This document shows positions 52,640 to 63,255 of a stretch of DNA of 64,000 bases, piece after piece (positions within the stretch are counted from its first letter, which is position 1; the number at the start of each line of letters is the position of its first letter). The position numbers and the translations under genes are program-made. This stretch comes from Puccinia triticina (lineage: Eukaryota; Basidiomycota; Pucciniomycetes; Pucciniales; Pucciniaceae), in assembly GCF_026914185.1 (NCBI RefSeq), contig NC_070568.1, forward strand, positions 3,988,001 through 4,052,000, given 5' to 3'. The notes beneath the pieces are model-generated. The model searched no databases and had not been told where the DNA came from. It worked only from the letters and a program-made list of their open reading frames with translations.

Positions 52640-52802
52640 CGACAGCAGGCCGGCCTAGGCAGCTATTCCAACCACGAAAGCCCGGTGTGGCAGGTCAGAT
52701 GCTCCGGCCGGGGTGAGGCCCCGGGGGGTGGTACATACTTTATAAGCCGGCGGTGTCGATCGGGAGATCCCAGAAACGGCCATCGGACAACCAGCGGCTG
52801 CG

Positions 52803-54795
52803 ATGCCCTTCCCACTCTTCTCGAACCCATTCCACTCCAGAAACAACACCACCCACGAACCAACCAGCAGCGAACCCAAAAACAGCAGCGAACCAAACAG
52901 AAGCACCATCCTCAGACCCATCGTCAACTCAGCCCGGAACCGCACACAGTCACTCGCAACAGCCCACCACCCAACCAGCCGCCCGAAAACCGCACAGGAA
53001 ACACAGCTCATCAAGAAAATCAAGTCCTATGGCGCACCCGAGAAGACCCGCCCACCCCCGCTCAAGCTCGCGTCCCCCCTCAGAGTGAGCATCCCCACCC
53101 CCACCCGCTCTGCATCTGCCCCAAGACTCACCCCTCCCCGGCCTGCAGCCCCACCCCGTCCGCACCCACCGCCCCTCAGGCTCCGTAGGAACACCGCCCT
53201 CCCCGAGATCGCGCTCCGCATCGGCCGCCGCAACCGTCTTCGACATCGTCCGCCCCAGCCGCCGCCGAGCAGAACCCCCCCAGCACCCCGCCACCATCAC
53301 CCCCTTCACCCCGCCCCTGCCCGTCGCCCCCCTGGTCTTTGCCGTCCGCCCCTCCAAGGCCACACGACCCTCCCCCCTCTCCGTCCCTCGGCATCCGCAG
53401 CCTCCCCAGAAGGCCTCCTCCCGCCCCACCGTCCCGCGTCGCGCGAGCAGCCTCGACTCGATCACCGCCGGCTTCCAGCTCCCCCCTCCGCCCCCGCCCC
53501 ACTCGCCCCACCAGCAATACCTCCAGAACGCCGGCTTCCTGCAGACCCCGCGGACCCTGTCGGGGTGGTCGAGCGGGCCGGCCTTCTCGGAGTCCAGCGA
53601 AGAGCTGCTCGCCCGGCCCTCCTCGCGCCCAAGCACCGCCGGCACCACCCCGCTCTCCTCAGCGGGCGCGCTGCGCAGCCGGTTCAGCCCGCGCGACACC
53701 CGCCCGCTCTTCGCGCCCCACCAGGCGCTGAAGCCGCGCCTGCTCCTCGCCGCCTCCGCCTCGCGCACCTCGCTCAGCCCCCCCAAGCCCGCCCAGCCCC
53801 CTCCCGCCAGCCCCTCCAAGCTGCTCGACCCCCTCGAGATCGTCTCCTCCGTCGCCAGGCCGGCGCCCGCAGCCGCACCCGCCTCGTGGACCCTCGACGT
53901 CTCCGGGGCCCCCTCCTGCGTTCTCGCCGACCTCCCCGGGCCCATCCTGCGTCTCACACACGCCCCCAAACACCCCGCCTCGCCCGCCTGGCTCGAGCCC
54001 CATCTGCAGAAGATCGTCACCACCGCCGCCGACGGCGCCGAGCGCGTCGAGTGGGAGCTGCGCCTCGCCCCGCCGGCCGTCTCCCCCGCGGCCTCCCCGT
54101 GCTCCTCGCCGCAGAGCAGCACCGTCGCCGCGTCCCCGAAACAGCACCCCCAACGCGCCCGGCCCCCCTCCCGCATCCCCCACCCCCCGAGGCCGGCCCC
54201 CGGACACGCCCTCACCGCCCCAAGCCCGCCCCGCGCCCTCGCCAAGCCCGCGCCGTCCGTCGTCATGCTCAACCTCAACACCTTCCGGGCCAGCGCCTGG
54301 CCGGACGCCGGCCCGCGTCGCAGCCCCCCGCCGCGCGCCGCCCCGCTCGCCGCGCTCTTCGGCCCCACGTCCCCGCCCGGCCGCCGCCACCTCTCCCGCT
54401 CGCCCTCGCCCGTCTCCCCGCTCTCGGACCCCTCTTCCTCCTCCTCCTCCGAGGACGACGAGCGGGCGCAGCCTCTCTCCGCCACCAAGCCCGCCCGCAG
54501 ACGCCTCAACACCGTCGTCGCCCGCCCCCTCCCCGTCCATCCCCCGTCCACCGGGCCCCGCCCCGGCACCCCGCTCGGCCGTCCCTCCTCCCAGGAAGAC
54601 ACCGGGCTCCGCAGCCGGCCCCCGCTCGCCCGCGGCCCCAGCGCCGCAAGCTCCGCCTCCTCCCGCCTCGAGAAAAGCTACTGGTCCGAGACCGATACCG
54701 CCACCGGAAGCAGCATCGGCGGCGGCCTGCCCTTCTCTGACCTCGCTGCCTCCCCGCTCGCTGGCCCCGGCCCCAACCCTGCGCCCGAGCTTTGA
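52803..54795 (+). CDS. Pro/Ser/Ala-rich intrinsically disordered protein, two exons
   Basis: Exon 1 (52803-53084) encodes MPFPLFSNPFHSRNNTTHEP... to LKLASPLR. A 64-bp intron (GTGAGC at 53085, CTGCAG ending 53148) joins in phase 0 to exon 2 (53149-54795), which continues PHPVRTHRPSGSVGTPPSPR and stays open to TGA. The product has 642 residues, mostly Pro, Ser, Ala and Arg, with a six-residue poly-Ser and acidic patch (SSSSSSEDDE), SP/TP motifs throughout, and one more ordered part (LEPHLQKIVTTAADGAERVE...). The intron explains why single frames break here. High GC (well above the flanks) makes long antiparallel frames on the minus strand that I reject. Many SP/TP sites suggest phosphorylation-regulated scaffolding, but no family was recognised. 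Confidence 0.65.
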
Positions 54796-55279
54796 GGCCT
54801 TCTTCCGGGCCCGGCTCTCTCCCACGCCCCTCCCTCCGCTGCGAGCCCTTTCGGGTCTACCAGGCTCCATCTGCGTCGTCTGTCATATCCATTGCCGTCG
54901 TTCTTGTTCTTGTTATCATCATTGCCATCGTTATTGTTATCATCATCATGACCGCCATCGTTATTGTTATCGTCCTCATCCCCCCCACCACCATCCTGTT
55001 GTGTGCCCCGCTGTCTTCCTCCGCCGTTGAGCCCCGTCGTCCCCCCGTCCCGTCCTTTCTTCGCCCCCCAGCTTCCCTCTCTTCTTTCTCTGCCTGTCGT
55101 CGTTTTTGGGGTGTTCGGCTCGTGTGTCTGTCGCGCTGTGTCCGGGCTTGTTCCGTCGATGTTGTTGTACCATCATGCAATCATAGATCCGTAGCGGTGC
55201 CGGGCGGCGTGCGGCCGTATTGGGCCCTTGTGACGGGGGGGCTTGTGGCGTCTGCAGGGTGCTTGGGCGCGAGCTTGTC
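54796..55279. other. 3' flank with simple repeats
   Basis: GTTATTGTTATCATCATC-type simple sequence at 54895-54975 then C/T-rich sequence; no gene. Confidence 0.4.
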
Positions 55280-55353
55280 AAGTCCCTCTTCTTCCTAACT
55301 TCTCTGCGGGGCTGAGTGGGGAGCAGAGTGCCGCCGACCGCAGGGAGGGACTT
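55280..55353. repeat. small hairpin repeat AAGTCCCTC / GAGGGACTT
   Basis: Outer inverted repeat CAAGTCCCTC...GGAGGGACTTC encloses GCCGCCGACCGCAGGG. It belongs to the dispersed GTCCCTC family. A second partial unit (CCGGAGGGAGGGACTTA) ends near 55633. Confidence 0.45.
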
Positions 55354-56039
55354 CGCCCTTGTGTGGGGGTGCTCGCCTGAGAGCATCGGGCGGAAATCTG
55401 GCTCAGCTTTGAGAGGATCCAGCTCGCTCGTTTTGCGAGCTACATACATACGAGGTTCCAAGCATGGGCGGATGCGAATGCGTCCCGTCTGTCTTGCTAT
55501 CCACTCCGTTCTTGGAGAGACTCACTCCAACAACAAAAGCGAAGGAGGAGAAAGAGAAAAGCACGAACTACTCCGTTGCGGGCCGTGCAGCGTTTGGCTG
55601 GTCGCGAAGCGACCCCGACCGGAGGGAGGGACTTACATATTAAAACCCCTTTCTCGCGTGAGACGATTCCACGGTTTGGCTGGGAGCGGCCTTGTTTCCA
55701 TCGCCACACCTTCAATACCTCCGAGTTTCTTTCTAGGTTCTAGCACCTAATAGATCTACATAATCTTGATTTTTCTATATTTTTTTTACTGCAAAATCTT
55801 GTTTGCATCCATGGAAAAAAATTTATTGAAATTCATGATTTTCAACTTTTGTACTCGAGGCCCATATGACAAGGACCGAGCGCAATCACACTACAAAGAT
55901 ATTTATGCTTAACGGGCACCTCGGTAATGAAACTACCGAGGAGTTCACATCACACGGTAACTCTCAAAACTTCATCCATCCGATCACCCGATCAAAATAC
56001 ACGATCACACTCCTCAGCCTTGCCTTCCAATAATTCACG
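55354..56039. other. upstream region of the DUF6589-like gene
   Basis: No gene recognised. A hairpin CCTCGGTA-TGAAAC-TACCGAGG lies at 55919-55941, 100 bp before the start codon, followed by repeated GATCAC/CGATCA words (55980-56010) that may be regulatory. Confidence 0.4.
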
Positions 56040-58763
56040 ATGCTCCCGCCCCCCGACCGACCTGCCGATCTGACAACTGAGGCGTCAAAAGTGACCTATA
56101 TTTGCGAGGTGATTAACTCACTAAACCTGACCCCGAAGAAATTTTTTCTTGCTTTTGTGGAGCAAGAAGACATTGAAATAGTCAGCAGGCGTCGGCTTTG
56201 GTCTAATGAACGCTGGGACTCGACGAAAGGCCTTCTTGATGCAATTGGAAAGATGATTTCCTCTCACGAACCTGGCGCAACCAACTGGAGTGATTTCGTC
56301 CTTGGCCAGGTGGGTTTCTTTTTTCATAAGAATTAAAATTACTTGGCGTTATAAATTCTTCACTAACCTGATTCTGTGTTGCGTTGATCTTCAGGCGCAG
56401 AACATTCTCAAAGTCGACAGAAAACGGGAAAAGCCTCGAGGCTTGTATTTCAACTCAAAAACAATAAAAGCCGATTTTTTCAGCCAGGAAAACCGCGCGA
56501 AAAGGGACAAGCAAATGACGAACGAGGAGCATCCATTTCTTTACAAACTACTCAAGTCAAAAATCCTGCACCAATCTGCTTTGCAGAATGACAATCTAGA
56601 CGGCGAAGGAGACGACAAGGACGATAACGACTCTCTCCGGGGTCCCTTTGACGAACCTATCGAACTGGACGAGAACGCTAAGGCTGCGGCAAAGATTCAG
56701 CGAGCCCATGTGGTGAGTCACTTTCCCTTCTAATCCTTGGTGACTCTTTTTCGCTAAAGCAAATTTCTGTTTGATTTGGTATCTACGCAGATAGCTAAAA
56801 CAATCTGTTCAATGCTAACCTACACTTCTAACCGGCGCAAAAACGCAATGCAACTTGAGAATGCTATCACCTTCGTAGCATGCGGCATCTCGGATCGGGT
56901 CAACAAGTACCTGAATTTCATTGGATTGAGCTCCTGTCGTCAGACTGCTCATTCAGCATTGCGCACGCTCGGAAGTGCAGCCGAACAATCAATCAAGAAT
57001 CACATGAAAATCGGTCCAGCCGCTTCTCCGAACTTTTGCCCGCTCATTTGCATTGACAACCTTGATTTCCAAGAAACCGTTCACGTTAAATCGGTCGAGA
57101 AGCAAAGCACCATGTTCCACGGTACCTGGGGCTATCTCCATCGTCCCAACCCTAGAATACTAGCTAGTGTCGACCCCAAAGACCTGACACTTGAAGCTTA
57201 CCGGACCGCTATTGCAAAATCGGCCGATGAAGTCATCTCCCCTGGTATGTTTGTCTTGAACAAGGACGAAAGCTTACACTACCGATCCGTCTTGAAAAGC
57301 CAAGTCGCCAGTGTTTTCTTAACCTATATCGCCGAGGCCCAGGATGGCACAACCACGATCCCACTAAAACCGCCGGCAATCGAAGTACTAGACGCAAAGA
57401 AACCTGACATAACCATGCTTAAATTGATGGTTGCATCCGATAACAGTTCCGAAGGTGTTAGCGAGGTATTTGAAGGGCTTGCGCGACAAAGTGGACTCAC
57501 TGCGGCAAAGTTTGCATCAAGGCTCATGATACTCGAAGGTGATCTAGGAACTTGTCTCAACTTCAGCAGCTTGAAAGCCCAGCGTAAACCCAACAATCGC
57601 CCTGAGGAGAGTCTGGCCAACACTTTCACTTTATTAGGCGGCGCGCATACTCTCTGGAACGTTGCGCAGGCGCTTATTTCCCTACATTTTGGCGACAGTT
57701 CGGATTCAAAAGACCTTGGTTGCTGGCACTTCCTCGAGGCGCTAGGGGTCAAATCAAATCAAGTCCTCAACAAGAAGGATTTCTCGCTGATGCTTGTTCA
57801 AGTACAGAAGGTTCATGAAGCAACGATTGCTTACCTCATCTTGTATGCTTCCTCTCCTCATCTTGCTGTTTCTTGATGCCGTAAATGGAAAAGTTTAACA
57901 TTATTTCTCATCATTTCTCTCTTTCATTCAGATTGATTATGGGGAAACAAACCGACTCTTTCCCCAAAGAGAAGCTCTCAATGAAAGCACAGGAGATCAA
58001 TGCCGTTATTGACTCAGTTTACAATAACTATCTCTCTCCGCAGGCGCTGTCCAAATCAAAGAATTTGAAAGCCCCCGGTCTTGCCAACATGCTCCTCCGC
58101 CTTCGCGACTTCTCAACTATTGTCAAATGCAACCGCGCCATGAAGGCTGGGGATATCGGCCGTGTTCTGAATATTTGGAAGCGGTGGGCGGTTATGGCTG
58201 TGGGAATCCAAGGGCTCACAAATTATGCAATCGACCTGCCGCGCATGTATCTGCTTCTCACAAAGGTGCTTCCCCCGGGTCTGCGGTTGGTACTGAAACA
58301 TTCACTCCTCATTTCTCCGACCGGGAGACCCAATCACTTTGTGGCAAAAGACTTTTACTTGGAAAATCAGAACTTCTTCTTGAAGTATTTCTATAACAAT
58401 ACTGGTATGGGTACCAAAATTGATTGGTTAAAAGATGAGTATTCACTTGCAATTCCAGTTGTGAGTTTACCAATCTTCTTTCTACTGTTTCCTACAATTA
58501 AATATGCTCATTTTTCACAGCTGCGAGAACTACTCGACTCCCTTAATGAACAATGTGGACAAGCGCACATTTATCAAACACACAAAAACACAATTTCAAT
58601 GCCATCCATGGTTAGTTTTATGAAGATGGTGAACCAGTACGACATTTGCGGCGTCTCATCAAAAACCAACAGAAAGAAAAAAAAAGAAGTCGTGGACATC
58701 TACAGCAACGGCTTCAAGGTGATGCAATCCGATGTGAAGAAGGGGAGTGCCAAGATGAATTGA
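56040..58763 (+). CDS. DUF6589-like protein, five exons
   Basis: Exons 56040-56309, 56395-56712, 56791-57842, 57932-58460 and 58521-58763 join through GT-AG introns of 85, 78, 89 and 60 bp, all in frame, to 803 residues. The last intron lacks in-frame stops and could be retained. The N-terminal ~196 residues are acidic and basic with no known domain. From about residue 260 the sequence fits the fungal DUF6589 family: PLICIDNLDF (D~285), QSTMFHGTWGYLH, then RLMILEGDLGT (D~447) and LGGAHTLWNVAQALISLHFG. The two conserved Asp blocks recall RNase H-fold transposases, which is inference. The TGA at 58761 is followed in the same frame by 33 acidic codons to a stop at 58865, so it may be a premature stop. 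It converges with a RecQ-like helicase gene; the extended frame would overlap it by 31 bp. Confidence 0.75.
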
Positions 58764-58834
58764 TTGCGTCCGGCGACCACCCTCCACCAGGAGACAATTG
58801 ACGACACGGAGGAGCTTGGCGACGAAGATCAGGT

Positions 58835-61521
58835 TCAGGATGAAGACGATGATCCTGCTGCTTGAATCCGGTCAGGTATGTTTATTGGCGAGATTCCGGG
58901 AGGTTCAGCCGGCCTGGGTCCCAATAGTGGTGCAACTTTAACCGGTTTGAATTTTTTTGGTACAGATACGGGATTCACCAATTCAATTGCCTCGTGAGGC
59001 ATTGCGGGTACATCCTCGTGAGGCGTTGTGCGTACATCTAAAACAAGATCTCCTGTTATGAGAGGTGCAGCTATTCGTGCTTCTTCAGGTGGCCCCGGTC
59101 CTGGTAAAGTATCCTTACCCCAAAGCCGCTCTTCATTTTCCCTTTTGTACTTTTCTAAAACAACCCGATCCTCGAGCCATTTTAGTCTTTTCCGTTCTCT
59201 CTCCATCTTGGTTTTGGTCGGTGGTTTCCTTGAGTTTGTACCGTCCCCTTCTGTACATTTTCTTTTTTGACTTGTTTTTCCTCTTGCATAATCCTGGTAA
59301 GTACTGCCCAAGCAATAAATAGTCACCACATTTTTTTGCAAGTGCTCCATCTGGCCAATGATCATCTCGCCACCGATAATCCGGGTGATTTCTGTCAGGG
59401 GAAGGCCCCTTTTAACTGCCAGGGCAAATGCTCTTGCTTGTTGTATTTCGAACATTTGCTCGGTATGTACTTCTGCGGTTTCTGGATCAAACGTCTCTTT
59501 GAACAGTTGGGCAAATTCACGAACAAGTTGAGCGGCTAGTTCTTCAAGCACCGGACAAAGTGGGCTCTTTGTTGATCCAAGCCGATAAGATGAGCGTTGA
59601 GATGGTCTAATGTAAGTGGTGTTCAAAGGGTCGTTCGGCAAGTCTTCCCCGGTTTCCATGAACTGATCAAAGTTTGATGTTGTGAATTTTCGGAAGTTAT
59701 CCAGCACGCTGGACACTTTGGTTGGCTCGCAGTTAGAGCACAAACACAAGGGAAAATTCATATCCCTTTGGCGAGCACGCTCCCGGATCACATTGGGATC
59801 ATCAACGGATAAAGGTATATATCCAACCCCGTACAAAATGAGAAAACAGCAACGTTGTAAGTATTTCATGATTAAAAATTTATGCATCTAGATGACTTGT
59901 CTTACATGTTATCAATGGCAAAACATATTTGTAAGCAGACCGGCGTTATCGCAAGAGCATCCATCCTTTCATCATCGGTTTGTTTAGCTGGCGTAACAAA
60001 TTCTTCAACACAATTCTTACCCGATCTTCGATTCGCCTCAACAAACAAGATAGCTAATCCGTTGGTTCCCCCTCTTCCACAACGCCCAATCATCTGGCAT
60101 ATCGATGCGGGATCTCCTCGTCCAACGTGAACAACCGATTGGACCCGCTTCCAGTTCTGCCCAAGGCCCAGGGCCATTGTACAGGAGATTACCGGAAATT
60201 CCCCCGCTGCGAATTGCTTTGTGGTTTCTTCTTTGCTCACATCCCCGGAACATGCGTGGAACCTCCGGGCAAAGGTACTATTTGCGTCTCCGTGGCCACC
60301 CTCAATTCGTCTAGCCTTGTGGATCACTTTTGAAGCTTGCATGGTAAGGTTACGAGTGGTGGAATATATTAAGGTAGGTATTATTTCTTTGTTGGGGATG
60401 CAGGAACGTGGGCCGTATAGGGTCAGGAGATCATCACACGATCTCAGCGAAGATTTCATTGGCACCCGGATGATGCAAATTTCCGGTCGGCTGAGCTCCG
60501 CGTGTCGATAAGATATTGAATCTTCGGTAATCTTTAGGCTCTTGAGTATACCTTTGATTGCTTGTGGTCTACAGGTAGCTGATAGGAGTAGCAATGGTGC
60601 ATTAATTCCTAAAAGCCGGGCCGCAATATCTCCGTATGAAGGACAAAAAACCGCCCGATCCTGATGACGGCCATGCGAAAAGAGCTTCTTCGATTTTCCG
60701 CTGGCAACCAAGCCCCACACATAGATCATATGTGCTTCATCCACCACCACCAACAAAACGCAATTCTGGAATGTTTCATTGTAAAATATCCTGCTGAATA
60801 TTGCATTATTCAACAAGACCTCGGGGCTCTTCGAATCCGTCAGCTCAAATATCAATGCTAAGTCCAGTTAAATTGTCAGCTTACCAGGTAGATGAAAGAG
60901 TAATCCCCCTTCAATATGTCCTTTTCAACTTTCTCGTTTAAGTTCATCTTTGTGAGATTGATTGCTGAGATTCCAAGACTTTTCTTCTCCTCTACCTACA
61001 TATGTAGCTTGGTTTAGTTAGTAAGTGCCATATTCTAGTTTGACAAAAGCACTTACCTGATTATCACCAAGCGAGTCCAGCGGGTTCAAGACCAGCACAA
61101 TCGGCTTCCTATATTTGGGAAATAAATCCCAGTACATCTCAGCAATCCGACTCTTGCCAACTCCAGTTCCGGCAATGACAAAAGTATCCCGGAGATGAAT
61201 CAGATCAATAACTGAGTCTAGCTGGACTAGTTTTGGCGCCTGGGGCCCGTAAACTTTTGCAGACCGATTCTGCAGCATTTCGATCGTTTTCTCATGCGTC
61301 ATTTCAGTGATTGTCTTATTCAAGGTAAGTTGGCCTGCTTTGTTCTTCAACACTCGCCCAGAGCCTCCCAACGGTGATTCATCTGTGATGTTTTCTGATA
61401 TTTCTTCAAAAGGCAGGGGATCTTCGGTCGTAATATCGAGCGGCAACGATTGGAGAAAATCCAAGGGATCCTCCGCTCCAGACAGTGGTAAGGGGGCCTC
61501 ATTCATCCGGATGTCCACCAT
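58835..61521 (-). CDS. RecQ-like DEAH-box helicase
   Basis: Exon 1 61521-61057 (Walker A AGTGVGKSR at ~117-124), exon 2 60995-60885, exon 3 60828-59906, exon 4 to 58835. Introns 1 (GTAAGT...TGTAG, 61 bp) and 2 (GTAAGC...CGAAG, 56 bp) join cleanly; intron 2 restores IYLSPEVLLNN. Exon 3 holds the DEAH box (VVVDEAHMIYVWG), LLSATCRP (motif III), and QMIGRCGRGG (motif VI). Exon 4 has GYIPLSVDDP, a CLCSNC cysteine cluster and a long charged C-terminus with KMERERKRLKWLEDR coiled-coil-like sequence. Exon 3 ends at AT|GTAAGA, but no AG acceptor exists before exon 4 that gives the right frame, so the last junction is unresolved or broken. Such RecQ-like helicases are expanded in rust genomes and often sit near DUF6589-type genes; a role in mobile DNA is inference. 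Confidence 0.72.
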
Positions 61522-61949
61522 CGCGATCTGAAAGAGCAGGTGTGGATGTGGACTGTTGATGTTTACCGACTTGCGCTTGCGTTAATTGATGTGTCATGTA
61601 CCGACTTGGATGTACCGACTTGGGATTTCTTTAGTCGTCATTGAGCTGCTCTCTATATAATTACTGTTTTGTTAATTATTCTTAGTGATCATCATAACGT
61701 GATATTGTTAATTATAATCCTTCCGCTTAATTAAATGGAAGGATTTATGTTGAATTTCTTGTTGTCCGTTTTCAAAAATGAAGGAGGGGAAATACAATGA
61801 TAAAAAAAATACTGAAAAATCAGACGCTTGATGAAGATTCCGAAAAATAAAACGGCAAAGTATTACATTGAAAGGCATGGAAACCAGGCGAGAAAGTCTG
61901 GAAAGTGGCCTCTATATCACGTGCGGCTCACGCGAGTTTGGTGTGCTAA
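61522..61949. other. upstream region of the helicase gene
   Basis: Three copies of TACCGACTTG lie at 61564, 61599 and 61613, 40-100 bp upstream of the helicase start. A hairpin AATCCTTCC-N12-GGAAGGATT lies at 61716-61745. They may be promoter elements or subterminal repeats of a mobile unit. No gene. Confidence 0.45.
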
Positions 61950-62340
61950 TGCATAAGCCTCTCTGGTGAGACTGGGCTGCCGCCCAGACCCGCTCACCAC
62001 GAGTGGCTTAGTTAAGCTCGAGAAAAGCACCATTCCCCGCTCGGACCTGCGGGGCCAGGCACCGCCCAAGAAGAGGCGGCCTTGAGGCTGGCCGCTTTTC
62101 TCCAAAATCACTCAAAATACCCTGGATGGTACCTTGATCAGGTGAAGAGCTTAAAAAATCAATCATGTATATATCTCCTGAAGTCCTGACAATGGGGGGG
62201 GCAGCGTTGAAGCTGCAGGCTACAGAATTCAAAGAGCGAATTTCCACTAACTTCACTAAGTCCCTCCTGAGGGAGGCCAAAGGCCTCCCTCTGGGAGGGC
62301 CTTCTGCCTTACAGGTGATTTTGGCCTGAGAGTTATGCCC
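61950..62340. repeat. GC-rich hairpin repeats
   Basis: ATAAGCCTCTC...GAGTGGCTTA encloses GGGCTGCCGCCCAG at 61950-62012. AAGTCCCTCCTGAGGGAGGCC-like palindromes lie at 62260-62312. Both belong to the dispersed short hairpin families of this window. Confidence 0.45.
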
Positions 62341-62940
62341 CAAATCCTTGCCTTTTTGTGCTCAGGTCCCTGTACGGTGGTGTGTTTTTGTGATCACCGC
62401 GTACATTTTCACAAAGACTCATCAGAAGCGTGGCTATCTCCAGCCACCTTCTGGTGTATTTTTCTCCTTGCCAAACGTGAGATACAGGGGATGTAAACAC
62501 AAAAGAACTTGTCCTGGCTAGAACAGATGATTGGTCGCTGTTTTTCCAACTGGCTCCCTCGGGATATGGAGTGAATAGCCGAAAATGCATGTTCCCACAC
62601 GCATCCTGCAGCTTTGTGACATTCTCAGATCTGTCAGAGCAGTGAGTCCTGGACACCTGTCATTTTTTTTTTCCTCGAGGCAAGTGTATGGATTTGCACT
62701 AAAAATGCTGTTTTAACAGTCTCCGGGTTGGCTTTTGCCATCCACCATCTTTGATGGATCATTGTGAGTGAGGCAGGAGGACTCATGATGATATTGATGC
62801 ATCAAAAATTAGACAAGATGTTGATATTTCATCTGATCCAAAAACATTGTTGGGATCCTTGGAGGTGAAGTAGCTATGGGAACATTTGTCAAAATCAGTG
62901 TTTTTGGCCTTTGCTCTCAGTCCTAAATCACCAATACCGC
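62341..62940. other. no gene recognised
   Basis: Minus-strand frames at 62333-62656 have no domain. Nothing else seen. Confidence 0.4.
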
Positions 62941-63255
62941 ATAAGTCCCTCCGGTGGAGGCGCTTCCCGCCCCCACCTTCGGACTGAGTTAAGTTTGGAA
63001 TTTCCATCACTTTTTGGTGGGTGGTCTCCCACCCAAACCATTGCTTTGGTCCTAAGTCCCTCCCTGCGGGGAGGGGTGGCTTTGCCAGCGGCCAAACTTA
63101 AGCTCCACCCAAATGAGTTACCCCCCGTACCACCACCTGATCTCCAAACTCTGACCTCCCACATGGGGAGGTACTTTGATAAGTTAGCTCTTCTTTGGGG
63201 GGGCAGGCAGCCCTGGTCGCGGAGCGACCCCTCCGAAGGAGGGACTGGAGTCTAA
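62941..63255. repeat. three AAGTCCCTCC hairpin-type units
   Basis: Units start ATAAGTCCCTCCGGTGGAGG (62941), TAAGTCCCTCCCTGCGGGGA (63053) and end CTCCGAAGGAGGGACTGG (63230). A GGTGGGTGGTCTCCCACCC palindrome lies between them (63015). They produce open frames on both strands that are not genes. Confidence 0.45.

Noticed and set aside
52950..54870. Long Gly/Arg-rich minus-strand frames (550 and 403 codons)
   Set aside because: They are the antisense of the GC-rich disordered protein gene; the plus-strand two-exon model has proper splice sites and more natural composition.
60858..60884. 27-bp intron in the helicase gene
   Set aside because: Too short; extending the intron to the next AG (60829) restores the conserved IYLSPEV sequence.
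56040..61521. Terminal inverted repeats around the DUF6589/helicase pair
   Set aside because: The hairpins on each side differ in sequence and no target duplication was found, so no element ends are claimed.
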